Assembly: GCA_022036555.1 (NCBI GenBank)
Contig: CM039137.1
Location: 24,731,862 to 24,795,861 of the forward strand
Direction of reading: 5' to 3'
From: Microstegium vimineum
Lineage: Eukaryota; Streptophyta; Magnoliopsida; Poales; Poaceae
DNA: 64,000 bases
Part shown: positions 34,900 through 46,105 of the stretch, piece after piece
Position numbering within the stretch: the stretch's first letter is position 1
How the letters are laid out: each line of letters begins with the position of its first letter
Program-made: the position numbers and the translations under genes
Notes under the pieces: model-generated
Seen by the model: only the letters and a program-made list of their open reading frames with translations
Database searches by the model: none
Told to the model about the DNA's origin: nothing

Positions 34900-36101
34900 G
34901 GAATTTCATAGATGCTCTGTAAATTCAATTCTTGTCCTTTGCCCATTTTCAAGTACTACATGGCCCCATTTTCTCCACAGATTGCTCTAGCATTTCTGCT
35001 CGGTTTTCAGTTCCCATGTACAGTACTGTACTTGCGTACACGTTGTGTTTCATGTTTCAATTGACAAACCAAGCGGCAGCAGGTTTACGGCTACCAAACA
35101 TGTAGTAGAAAACTGCCAGCTTGCGCTGAACTGCAAAGGCTGGACAGAAACCTGCTTTAAACAAGCTGCCCCTACCCACCATTAACCACTACTTACAAAA
35201 TCCTCGCAGAATCAAAGAAATGGTTGGTACAATTATCGGAGGGGGAAAATGACATTATCTGTGCCAAAGGTTTCTTTTTGCATAGAGAAAAGTCTGCACT
35301 TTGAGGATCAGCATTGCAAAAGCAAAATTATGTGATAGGACAGCTGATAGCACGGAGAAAAAAGTCGTCGCTTTCAAGTGTTGATACTCCTGCTCCCGTT
35401 ACTATCAGCCTGCGTTTGGTTTATGAGGCTTTTGCATTTCTATGTTTTGTTCAGAGGGAAGTACTGTACGAAATTAGGCTGCTAAACCCCTAGGGTGCGG
35501 ATCGATGCCTGGGCATTAACCTGTCTGGGACAGACAGGGAGGGTAATAAGCAAACAGTACATTGTGCCCTTCAAGTCGCAATTGACCTATTGCCAAGAAA
35601 AGCATCAAGGGTTTACGGTTACCAAACATGTAGCGACCGCCAGCTTGCACTGAACTGCACAGTCCGAGCAAAAGCTTTGCTTTTTTTTTAGCAAGTTGTC
35701 AACCGCATACCTGAACTTTTTTAAAAGTGGTCGAGCCAGCCAGCGCCCACCGGTCTTCGCTCTGAATCTCTGACGTCTGACGACGTTGAGCACAAAAAGT
35801 TCAGTCGTAGTTTTCACTCGTCAGTCGCGAGGCAAAGGCTGCTGTTTCTACCGTGTCCTACTCCCAAACTCCTCTTTTTTTCCGGTGCCGTTTTACAGTT
35901 CTCACACGCACGCAAAGCAACCGGCGTGACCATATGACTCCGGGCGCGGAACAAGTCAACGGCTGTGGATCGTATCGTATTCGAATCCGATTAGCTGATC
36001 ACCACGCATACAAGCACACAAGCAGGCACGACCAGAGATCGTGGGCTACGCCTACGCGCCCTGAGGCTGCCTGTGATGCAAGCAGAGCAGGCTCATGGGG
36101 G
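34900..36101. other. Non-coding DNA at the left end of copy A
   Basis: No gene is recognised. It is conserved in copy B, with small indels, as ordinary diverged duplicate sequence. The repeated ccagcttgc.ctgaactgca words (35115 and 35640) show an older internal duplication. Confidence 0.4.
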
Positions 36102-36566
36102 CTTAATTTTTTACAATTTAGCCATTTTTTAAACTATTTTCACATTTGAACTCCTAGGAAAACTATTCCTGTTTTTGGACCCTGAGGTCCGCGTCATGCC
36201 CCACCTGTTTTTGGATCCTGAGGTCCGCGTCATGTCCCACGGCGCCGAGATAACACAGGTCGACGCCATGCCTTGCGGCGCCGAGCATTTTGACCAGGGG
36301 CTGAGTTGGCGCTGACGTAGAAGGCACCTCGGCGCCATAGATCACGGCGTCGAGGTATGTAATACAAAAACATATGTGCAATTCAGTTGGTCGAGACTTG
36401 AGATGTTGAGCCTTTGGTCGTGGGTTTGAACCCAGATCTATACATTTTGATATGTTTTTAAGTAATATTTTTTATAGAATACAATTGTTTATAATTATGA
36501 ATTAATTTTAATTATAAGTAAGTAATATTTTTATATGATGTATTTATTTAATTATAATTATGAGGT

Positions 36567-36599
<33 letters not shown>

Positions 36600-37647
36600 T
36601 GTATTAGTTTAGCACTGCTTCCTACTTTGTTTTCTCCACCTTGACGTTCTCCCATGATCAGTACTTTATTTGAGCTCAAACTTCTTTACAACATGTCAAT
36701 ATACGATCGTTATAACTGGTTTAATAGCTGGTTGCCATGCATAGTTGTAGGATGATCTCAAATAATGCCTCTCTATGTGTACAGATCAAATAATCAGAAG
36801 CCCTCTGTCAAAAATTGTCGTTGTGATATGGTGCTTTGTGGTGCTGGTTGTAGTGCAGAGCTACACTGCAAACTTATCATCAATACTAACTGCAAAGAGG
36901 CTCCAGCCATTGATGACTGATCTCAAACAGTTGTTACACAGTGGTGACTCTGTTGAATACCAGCATGGAGGATTTACGCGCTCCTTTTTGATAAAGCAAG
37001 GTTTCCCATTGAATAAGATAAAGATCTACAACAATCAAGAAGAATACGCTGAAGCTCTGAGGAAGGGGTCTAAGAATGGAGGGGTATCGGCTATTCTCGA
37101 TGAGATTTCCTATTTGACTTATTTCCTCTCCAATCCTTCAATACAAGAAAGACTTCCAAATAGGTTCTATAAATAAATAAATAAATAATTACCCCATAAT
37201 TATAATTAAATAAATACATCATATAAAAATATTACTTACTTATAATTAAAATTAATTCATAATTATAAATAATTGTATTCTATAAAAAAATATTATTTAA
37301 AAACATAGCAAAATGTATAGATCTAGGTTCGAACCCACGACCAAAGACTCAACACCTCAAATCTCAACCAACTAAATTGCACATGTGTTTTTGTATTACA
37401 TACCTCGGCGCCGTGATCTATGGCGCCGAGCTCGGCGCCGTGGCCTGTGGCGCCGAGGTGCCTTCCACGTCAGCGCCAACTCAGCCCCTGGTCAAAATGT
37501 TCGGCGCCGCAAGGCATGGCGTTGACCTGTGTTACCTCGGCGCCGTGGGGCATGACGCCGACCCACAAGGTCCAAAAACGAAAATAGTTTCTTCAGTGGT
37601 CCAAATATGAAAATAGTTAAAAAGGGACTAAATTATAAAAAATTAGG
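36102..37647. mobile_element. Mutator-like element with captured gene fragment (Pack-MULE type)
   Basis: Two inverted arms of nearly 500 bp each (36102-36604 and about 37169-37647) enclose a 560-bp core. Arm ends are cttaattttttacaattta and its diverged complement. The flanks are the 9-bp near-duplicate tcatggggg/tcattgggg (36093-36101 and 37648-37656), the size expected for Mutator superfamily insertions. Copy B lacks the element, reading gctcaggaggaagcagg at that point. The arms hold several ggcgcc palindromes, a tRNA-like segment and a (TTTA)n run (36570-36604). The core is a glutamate-receptor-like gene fragment. No transposase is present, so it is non-autonomous. Confidence 0.82.
36612..37173 (+). 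pseudogene. Captured fragment of a plant glutamate receptor-like (GLR) channel gene
   Basis: Two exon pieces with the intron between them retained. Piece 1 (36612-36655) encodes ASYFVFSTLTFSH, the pore/M2-adjacent segment. Piece 2 (about 36783-37173) encodes QIIRSPLSKIVVVIWCF (third membrane helix), QSYTANLSSILTAKRLQP (the SYTANL-type gating motif of glutamate receptors) and the start of the second ligand-binding lobe up to about RLPNRFYK. The frame then runs into the element's inverted repeat and stops. The expected donor after ...CATG now reads atcagt, so a GT donor may have been lost. Retention of the intron means capture was at DNA level. It lacks the N-terminal domain, first lobe and last helix and cannot make a channel. 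Confidence 0.8.
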
Positions 37648-37656
37648 TCATTGGGG

Positions 37657-39107
37657 AAGCAGGTCCCGGGCCAGAGACAAGGACGGGAAATCTAACTCGT
37701 GATTTATCCATCCACCCGCGCGCGGTGCCCGAGACCCAGTCCCCTGAACTCGTGCCGGAAAGGGAGGGCCGGATTGAATTGAATGCCGGTAGCGCTAGCG
37801 CCGCCCCCACTGCGCACCGCCGCCGGCCCGGCTCGTGCCGATCCGCGGCGCATGTGCCGGCACCCAGCAGAATCAACGTAGACGGTGACGCACGTACGCC
37901 CTGATCAACTTGCCATGTTACCCCGGCCGGTCCCCGGTAGCAGGTGGAAATGGAATTCTCGCGTGCCCCGGGAGTCGCCGTCTCCACACAGTTCAGTCGG
38001 CGCGGCTTATCCGAACGGCGGGTACATGAATACGCGCAGCCGCAGGTCGGCAGCCGCAAGCCCGCATGTGCGTAGGGCTCCCACGGAGCCAATGGGATCG
38101 CGCCGCCGCGCGTATCCGCCTATCCGGTGTCCACCGCTGGATCATCGATTTGGTTCGTGTGTGCTCGCGGCATACGTGCACATGACCTTTTCCTGGATCC
38201 GTCAAGACCTCGGCAAGGCAAGTGCTTGTGACCACAGATGCAGATAGAAACATGTTGGTGCTGCAGCGTCTGCTGCTCGCCTCGCTACATCTACATGCAT
38301 GAGACTGAGAGCCTGCCGAACGTGCAAGTTGCAACCACCACCATATCTACCCACCTCCGGCTGCATTTGCACACAAGTGCACGCGCTGAAGAAGGAGGAG
38401 GTTCTCATTTTTTGGGTGGGCTAAAGATGTTGAAGATCAATTTCTTAGCATGAGGAAATATCAATTGAACGATAGTACTACAGTTGAAATTTCAGTCCCA
38501 GACTCTCTCTTTGACAATAGTGTTAGCATTAAAACAACAACATTCTCCAATGTTTTCGCTTTGTATAGTTCTTTTCCATTGAATTACTGTCTTCGGAGGG
38601 GTTTTAGTGAGTGGCAAACTTGTATAATGGCTTAATCTAGTTGTGAGAATTGTGAATCTATAGTTAAAAATGAGGGCAGCGATAATATTGAATTGGCCTG
38701 ACAAGAACGGTGGTGAATACGTATATTCAATGTATAAGTTTCTTGTCAGCAATGGTGTCCGAGTTATAAAAAAAAAGGTTTACTGTAATCCAAATACCAT
38801 CTATGAGGAAAACGTTATATCTATTGAATTACGGAGTGTTCCCATTCTTTTTAGGCATATTTTTTTAATTTTATGTAGAACTTCGCCCTTTTCAGCTGAT
38901 TGTATTTCTATGGTTGATAAGTTTTTTGATATTGTTTCTTTTTGTTGTTTTATTGTGAGAGAAAAACACTATATTATAGATGATAAGCCAAACGAATAGG
39001 CCGCTTGTTGTTAATAGTAGCATTGGCAATTCATAATATAACGGTGGACTAGTGCTTGCTTGTAGGAAAGAATTTGAAGCCAAAACTCATTTTCCTATTA
39101 ATAAAAT
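37657..39107. other. Copy A non-coding segment
   Basis: No gene is recognised. The GC-rich part (37660-38300) has overlapping frames on both strands whose frame is not kept in copy B. The part 38395-39000 is AT-rich and holds two frames (38450-38635, 38670-38999) with readable but unrecognised protein sequence, also interrupted in copy B. Confidence 0.4.
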
Positions 39108-39731
39108 AATACTCCCTCTTTCCCCAAAAAAAATACAATTCTCCCCCTTCAATCAAAGAGAAATTTTTTTAAGTTTAGTCATATAAAGAAGTACCAACAT
39201 TTATGACACTGAAGACATAGACGACAACATCGTCAACAACTTCCTCGCCATGGAGACTTGTTTTAATTTCCTAACGACATCAAGATAGAGATGATGTTGC
39301 CGTCATAGAATTATTTCTGTGGTATATTTTCTGTTTTATTGTGGTTAGATCTTAATACGATAAAGGAATACAAATAACAAGTTTCAAGTCAGCTTTCGTT
39401 ATTCTTTGGTGGCAGAAAGAAGAAGGAAGATACCAGAAATAAGAAGTTCCTCAACTTTGCATACAAGAATATTGTTCGTCGTTCATTGGACATCTGTTCT
39501 CAGGCTTTTTACCGAGTTTTTACCTATATGGTTATCCATATGAAGCGTCATATAAGTTTGGATTTGAGATTTGAAGTTATTCAAAGCGCGGGTACAATTT
39601 AGATGATCGGTCTTTGGATATGCATAGTATATTCATAATGCTTATAAGGTGACACTCAGCTATAATATAATATTCTTTCGCCTAAAAAGTCTAAAAAATC
39701 AAAACGTCTTATAATTTAGCATGGAGAGAGT
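39108..39731. mobile_element. Stowaway-like MITE with a nested retroposon copy
   Basis: The left end is tactccctctttcc; the right end is ttagcatggagagagta. Inside, about 39205-39690 is a plus-strand relative of the retroposon at 7884-8698, with matching blocks gtggttagatct, ggtggcagaaagaagaaggaag, ttggacatctgttct and the 3' end taatataatattctttcgcc plus A-rich tail. About 190 bases of flank (39005-39200: ggactagtgcttg..., tactccctc...) recur at 39745-39945, so the region has also duplicated locally. Copy B has only one such flank and no retroposon. Confidence 0.55.
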
Positions 39732-40321
39732 ACAACCTATTGGCAGTAGCATTTGGCAGTCCATGGTAATGGTGGACTAGTGCTTGTTTGTAGAAAAGAA
39801 TCTAAAGCCAAAGCTCTTTTCACATTAATAAAATAAAATAATATTCCCTCTATAAAAAAATATAATTCTCACTTCTCAAAGAGTCAAACAATTTTAAATT
39901 TGATCAAATTTATACAAAGAAGCACTAACATTTATGATGCTGAATAAGAACCATTAGGACAATTACAAAAAAAAATATAGTAAGTCTAAATAGATTCATA
40001 AATACTTATATTTTTCCTATGAACTTGAAAAAATCTAGAAAAGTTTGACTTGTGTGAAACTTGGAATTGCAATTTTCTTTTGGTGAATTATTAAGGCAGG
40101 CGACAATGATTACTACGCTGGGTGGGCCGATTCCTAATTGCCGTTAGGCCTTTCTGAGTCCATCAGACCTACGGGCTCGGCCTATGATATCTGCGGCCCG
40201 TATTCAACCAGCATCTGTCAAACAGTCCAGCAACGGCCACGGTCCACAAGGCGACAACGCTACTCTCCCTTCGCCCTTGGAACCAAACTACGCCGGCCGG
40301 ACGTCCCCGGTCACTCGAGCG

Positions 40322-43300
40322 ATGGCGGAGACCGCCGGCGACGAGGCCTCAACGCCTACTCCTCCTCCTATCTCCGGCGAAGTCTCCGGAGACCCGTTCG
40401 ACTTCTGCCTCTACCGGTAGCAACAAGCCGCCGCTGCGCACGACGAAGCCCGGCGTGAAGCGCCTCATTCTCACCGCCTCCGTCCTCCTCTCCTTTCTCG
40501 TCGGTACTGCCCACGACCTCCCCTATGCTCTGGCTAGTGTTTTTGGTGTATCTCTGTATGTCTCACTTTAGGACTTCCCTTCCTGCTGAAATCTACCAAG
40601 ATCCACCGTTCGCCGTTGCCTTCGGACGCAATTACGGCACTCGCCCCCCGCCTCCACTCCACTCCGCCCTCCTTCCCATGCGGTCTCCACGCGGTCTTCC
40701 TCCGCTCGGTTCCCGATCGCTCTGATGCCTCCCTCACCCGTCGCCTTGACCAATCGATTTCAGCCTAGCTCCAGCTTCTCCCAGCCACTTCTACTGTCGG
40801 TAATGTCTCGGTATCAGTCACCGTTGAGTCGGCTGGTGGCTGCTCCAGCAGCAGCAGTGTTGGCTCAGGTTGGCAGTGTGGCACTGTGACCAGTGCAGAC
40901 CTGGTGATTGGCGATGAGGTGTTCGATGAATTGCTGCACTCAGCTTTAGGCAGCGGCGGAGGGGATGGGTGTAGGGTTTACATGGTTGTGGTTGTGGAGG
41001 TTGATGACGCAGAGAGTATGAGGGTTGTCGTTGGTAAGCACCGGCATGCTTGGGTGGTTGGAAAGGCTGATGAGGTTAAGGCTGTCTCAGTTATTGGCAA
41101 GGTATTTGCCAAGTATTTCATGAATGGGGGTATTGAGGAGGGTGAGGCAGGCATTGGGAAAGGCGAGTTCATGCCAATTAGTTCAGATGGAAATGTTGTT
41201 CTATCCTTTAGCTTGTTGAATGCTGATCCAAGTGATTGGGTGTATGATTGGTAAGAAAAACTTGCTACTCTGAAATTCATTTTGTTGTGTGTTTTATGTT
41301 AGATGTTTATGTACAAGTAATGTACAACATATTAGACTGCATCAATAAGGTACTTGTGCAAAACATTACTCTGTCTAGACAATGGGGATATGATATATTT
41401 CCTATTTACATCAGTTAGATGTTCTGTAGACTATGTTTAGCTTCTTGCAAAAATAAAACCTATCTTCCTTTGTTGCTGCCCCTGTTGGAATTTATGCACT
41501 TAGGCATTCTACATGCAGGGATTTTGAAAAGATTGGTGAGTGGATGTTGAATCCTGTGGTTGAGGCACTGCGACCAATTGCGGAAATCAATATAGAAAGT
41601 CAGGTGCTACTTTGCATTAAATTAAGCTACCTTCTTCCATTTCTTATGAAAATGCTGATATTCCTTTTTTTAGGATTGTCAATTTTAATAAGTATAATGA
41701 TCCTATCACTTATTTTCAGGTTTTGTACCACACTCCTAAGTCGTCCTATTCTTATTTTGATGATAAACTGGGTGACAATGTCCTTAGTATGGTAGACATT
41801 CCTTTCTTTGTATGTGTCTAACTTGTCTTGTAGAAACTATTTGCTCTTGATTTTACTGCATTCTATCGATAGCTTACCACAAGCAGCTAGAGCAATTAAC
41901 TACGAGATCCAAAAATTTAATCACTCCACAAAAAATATGACATTGACAGGTAAACTCAAATGAGTGGCACTTGGATACATCAATTTCAGCTACAGGACGA
42001 TCAAAAGTTCTTCAATTTGTGGTGTATGTTCCTTAGATCAAACTCGATTATTAACCTCTGCTTTTTGTTTTTGTTGTTGTGCATTAAACTTTACTCATTA
42101 TGTTATATTATTTCTTCTCTTCAAAAAATTTTCCTTCCTTCTTTTACTATTACATCATCATTTCTCCTCTGTCAAACTTCTGTTAGATATAACATGTCCA
42201 TGATGTTTGTTTTTTCTTTTGAAAATTGATGAAACCCTAAGAACCCAACAGAAAATGTCATGTTTTCCCCTGTATTTCTGAATTTTCATGTGTCAAGTGT
42301 GCACAGATAAAAAAAACATCAGCTTGATGATGCATATATCAAGTCGTAATTTGTATACAGTCCAAAATGCCAAATCAACACCAAAAGCTAACTAAACCAT
42401 TACAAGCAAGAGAGAACTAAACCAAGATAAAAGTTTGCTATTAGAGTACAAATGTTTCTGGATGCTCTTCTGAATTGTTTATTCAATAATCATCAGATAC
42501 ATTCCATCTGCAAGGGAATGCCCATTATATTTGCAACTTCCTGATGGCGGGCTTTCAAAAACTAATGCATTTATATCCCCTGTAAGTGGTACTATAGCGA
42601 GCTGTCAATTTTTTTTCTCTATATGTTACCTATCTTGCTATTTACTTAACAGCATTCGTTACATAGATGTGGGGAGGTGTTCTTATATGGAACCCACCGG
42701 ACTGTTCACTTGGTTCCAAGAAGACACATGGTACCGGAAGAAAATGTCATCTCAGGTGTGTGAATCTTATCCTTTTATTGCATCTTTGATATCCTAGCAT
42801 TTTCATATGCAAAGGCCACCCTTTCGAGCTCCGAAATACCTCTTTGCAATTGCATTATTTGTTGAAATGCCTATATGAAACAGGAACTTATGGAGACCCT
42901 CGAAATCTTCATTGGGCAACTAAGGCAGTTGTTTGGTCTAAAACCATCTTATCTCTCACAAGATATGGATGTGCCAACTAAATTTATAGTTAGCGAAAAG
43001 GGGTTCACAGAATGGTAAATATTTTCTCAACTGGCTTACTATATTTAGCACAGTATAAAATTCATTTTTCTATGGTAAAGCATAATATTACATGATCTGT
43101 AATATCCCATTTTCATTGCCGCATGGAACAACATTTGGTGATAATTTTTATAATTCTGATTACCACACTGCATATTGTTGCATCACATTGGTGGTACCCC
43201 ATACATTATAGAATGGGACCATCTCAGCCTTTAAACATTGAGTGTGAGATCGATCACAGTGAACCGGGCCTTGACCAAAGGTTGATGATCCCAATGTCTA

Positions 43301-44662
43301 GATGTTCTAGCAGTTCATTATGAACACAACTGTTGACAGTTGCAAATCATATGTTTGGCGGTATGCGTCCACAAACAATTCTGGTCGACCCATAGGGTTG
43401 ATTTTTGAAGTTTTCAAATTCTAAGTCCCTGCCCCTCAAGAAATGAACACCTAAAGCTCCAACGGTTTTTGTTTCTTACTCCTTCCTCTCTTTTTCCCTT
43501 GCAGGGAGTTAGATTTATTATATCGACACCATGCTTGTTCCAATCTGCTGTCATGCCTCACCACGTTGGAGTCTCTGTCCACTCTGGTATGGCCCATTTG
43601 GAACCAGTGCTTAATGATATACATAACGCTGATCTGCATGCAGGCGTCACTAATGTTATTATGTTGCCAGGTCCACTCTCTCCCAAGAATGATTGTCATG
43701 GATGAAATTGGAAGACAGGTCCTACCTTCTACCACTCTTGTTAGATGCAAACTCATTGATCTGTAATCTAGTTTTACTTTCTATCCTTCTGGTTATGGAT
43801 GCTTACTGCAACAGAAGTATATTACATCCAGATAATATGTTTTTTAAAAAAATATATATTTCACTGAACCTGCATCGTATATGTATCCTATGTGTCATTG
43901 TATCTTATCTTGTACTTAGAACACTTGTGCATGGGTTGATCTTATTGTTTACGATTTTGATTATAGCATATGTCAGTTAATAGTGAGCTTAAGCTTGTTC
44001 CAACCATTTTCATTTTCTTTCCAGGTTGAGCTTTCTCTTGAAGCTGCAAATTTAGCTCAGGGAAATGCAACTCTAGGAATAAGCGACTCTTCAGCAGGCA
44101 AATTGACAATAATTCGTTTCTTATAATGTCCTTGCACTTTTATGAACATTTGCTGAGATTTGTGCTGATGTACAGTATCTGCAACAAGAGCCAGGGCATT
44201 AGCTGAGGATGCATTTTTCCATCCATCCATTATGTCAATCAGTTATGCTTCAATAGAGCACTATTTTGCCATTTACATGGTCAGTATACTATTGCAGATA
44301 CTTGCGTCAGTTTTCCAAACTTTTATGATGGTACTCATAATTTTCTTTAAAGTAAACAACCTAGTTATCGTTTGATTCGTCAATCATCTATTTTAAAATA
44401 CCAGGTTATAGCTAACCAAATACCAATCTGCAACTCATTTTATTAAACTATAGAGTGGTGAGATGACAATTGTATATCATACACCAAAATCAATGTGCAT
44501 GTTAATCAGTACTGCATTGAAAAAACTCCATACTTTCTGCAGCCATTTTTCGCACCAGTTTCCTTGCATGTGCTGCTGGCGGCAGTCAAAGAACTAAAAC
44601 GTTACAAGGCAGAGCGAGCAAAATATTCTGCATTTCTTGCTTCCCAGGCGACATCCTCCTGA
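40322..44662 (+). pseudogene. PIGS: PIG-S, GPI-transamidase subunit gene, copy A (three coding lesions)
   Basis: Family role: PIG-S is a non-catalytic ER membrane subunit of the GPI transamidase that attaches GPI anchors to protein C-termini. Thirteen exons: 40322-40503, 40572-41250, 41519-41603, 41720-41809, 41950-42023, 42497-42581, 42667-42755, 42884-43014, 43505-43586, 43671-43718, 44025-44097, 44176-44279, 44543-44662. An undamaged version would be about 614 residues. Membrane helices are expected near the N-terminus (LILTASVLLSFLVG) and C-terminus (PFFAPVSLHVLLAAV). Family marks include DAFFHPSIMSISYASIEHYF near the end. Lesions: a net 5-base loss near 40405 that stops the frame at 40418-40420; TAG at 40766-40768 in exon 2; and a 1-base loss near 42735 in exon 7. 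Intron 11 begins GC (44098), a rare but valid GC-AG type. All other splice sites are intact. Confidence 0.85.
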
Positions 44663-45477
44663 TCTGGTGGTGATTAGCACGAATTTGCATCAGAAAAGTC
44701 TGAACATTTATATGAAGCTGATGGTCCTTATTGGTCCTGCACATAGTGTGGAGAGCATGCAGCTCACGGAAATGGTTAGGATATCCAGCTGATGTCAGGC
44801 AGAGAGCTATACTTGTCATGGGGATGTGTTTGTAAAGCTAGCTGCATGATGTAACATAGTCAAAATTTCTACCAGCTGAGTTCTTGTAACCCAAATTTTG
44901 TTCTTAGATACCTCGTACCGACTCAGGTAGAAGGTTCTTCCACTAAGCACAAGAGAACTTCTGAGAAAGGTTAAAAAAAATTCGTGCATAGAGCTGCTAT
45001 GGGCGTGTCTTATTTTGGGTGCCACTTATGTAACTCTTGAGCATCTCTTCTGACTTTGCATAGAGCTGCTAGAACCTGATTAACCAGCTGCTTGAATACC
45101 GGTTGTGTATTATTGTATTAAGATAGCGGGTTTTGGTTGTGTGTATCATTGTATTAAGGTAGAGGGTTTGCAAAAGAATACAACCGATTGTCTCTTTTTA
45201 CATTCATTGACGTCATAAATCATAATCATCGTGAGCTGGAGCATCTGGTCTTTCCAGAAATGATCTGATCTTCAGAGGTCTTCCACCAAAACACACTTCT
45301 GAGTACTCACTACTTCTCGGTGCAAAGATTACTTCCTGAAAGACTGAAAGAGCTAACTTTGCTTTTGGATAGAAGAAAGAAGAAACATATCTGTCGACTT
45401 CAGTTACGGATAGGAAATCTTACGTTACAAAACTTATCCGAGACTTACATGTGCAGAAAAGCAAATTCAATCAAAAT

Positions 45478-45480
45478 AAA

Positions 45481-45520
<40 letters not shown>
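45478..45520. repeat. (AAAG)n microsatellite
   Basis: About ten uninterrupted aaag units. Confidence 0.9.
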
Positions 45521-45845
45521 AGCGGTATGGAAAGAATCCCACGAAGGTGATATGAACGGGTTCAAGAATTGGTGAGATCAGCGCACTCTTACAAGGTTTC
45601 CCGTACATGCAACAGATCGAGATCTCAAGCAAGAAAACGTAGCATATGCTTCGATTCCATTTCAAACAGTTTGTTTTGATCCAACTGAAAACCAAATGTC
45701 ACACCATATAGGAGCCAGCATGGAACTACGTACTACAACCAAATAAGGTACAGGGATACAACTTATATAGTTATACAACATCTAATACTCCTCTCCATAC
45801 GTACATATTGAACGCTTTAGAGCCTGGAGAAAATCCGATGCAGGC

Positions 45846-45848
<3 letters not shown>

Positions 45849-45907
<59 letters not shown>
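45849..45907. repeat. (AT)n microsatellite
   Basis: About 29 uninterrupted AT units; self-complementary and prone to length change. Confidence 0.9.
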
Positions 45908-45910
<3 letters not shown>

Positions 45911-45919
45911 AGAGTTGTT

Positions 45920-46105
45920 CTACTCCTCTGTGGCCGCAGGCTTCTTCCATGCCGCCCTGACGGGCCTAGCGGGGCGGCGCTGAGGATGCCGGAGGCAGTC
46001 GCAGAGGCGGAGGAAGAAGTCGACGACGGGCTGGATGCGCGACAGCAGCACGAACACCGGGGTCAGCACGCCGCCGGCCACCGTCACAATCGCCAACGGC
46101 TCCAT
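45920..46105 (-). CDS. Possible small membrane protein, unrecognised
   Basis: A 61-codon frame in a short GC-rich island. It starts MEPLAIVTVAGGVLTPVFVL, giving one hydrophobic segment (about residues 4-22). A Cys-containing helix (FFLRLCDCLRHPQRR) and a basic tail ending KKPAATEE follow. The ATG lies in a good context (gccATGG on the coding strand). The frame stays open upstream to 46378, so a longer product is possible. No family is recognised. The GC island in AT-rich surroundings and the plausible topology are the only support. Confidence 0.3.
   Translation of the reverse strand: MEPLAIVTVAGGVLTPVFVLLSRIQPVVDFFLRLCDCLRHPQRRPARPVRAAWKKPAATEE

Larger units (their letters stand above)
35128..44000 (+). 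repeat. Copy A of a large direct duplication carrying PIG-S
   Basis: It aligns colinearly with 50757-64000 once the private insertions are removed: 35137-36094 with 50770-51640; 37657-38690 with 51643-52690; 38704-39200 and 39890-40320 with 57768-58505; 40262-43980 with 60262-64000. PIG-S exon 2 (679 bp in both) differs at roughly 30-35 positions by eye, about 5%. The right end of copy A cannot be set because copy B leaves the window. Within copy A, 35081-35140 and 35611-35665 are themselves a diverged repeat (ccaaacatgtag). Confidence 0.88.
44663..45919. other. 3' flank of PIG-S copy A with two microsatellites
   Basis: The probable 3'UTR runs to about 45060. No gene is recognised afterwards. 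The region contains the AAAG and AT repeats listed separately. Confidence 0.5.

Noticed and set aside
36381..36433. Genuine tRNA gene
   Set aside because: The A- and B-box-like words are present but the acceptor and anticodon stems do not pair and the segment is part of a transposon arm.
36775..37176. Functional glutamate receptor gene
   Set aside because: Only the segment around membrane helices 2-3 and part of the second lobe is present, enclosed by inverted repeats.
37643..38092. 149-codon minus frame shared with copy B (51635-52096)
   Set aside because: Indels between the copies change the frame and the sequence is arginine/proline-rich without any recognised domain.
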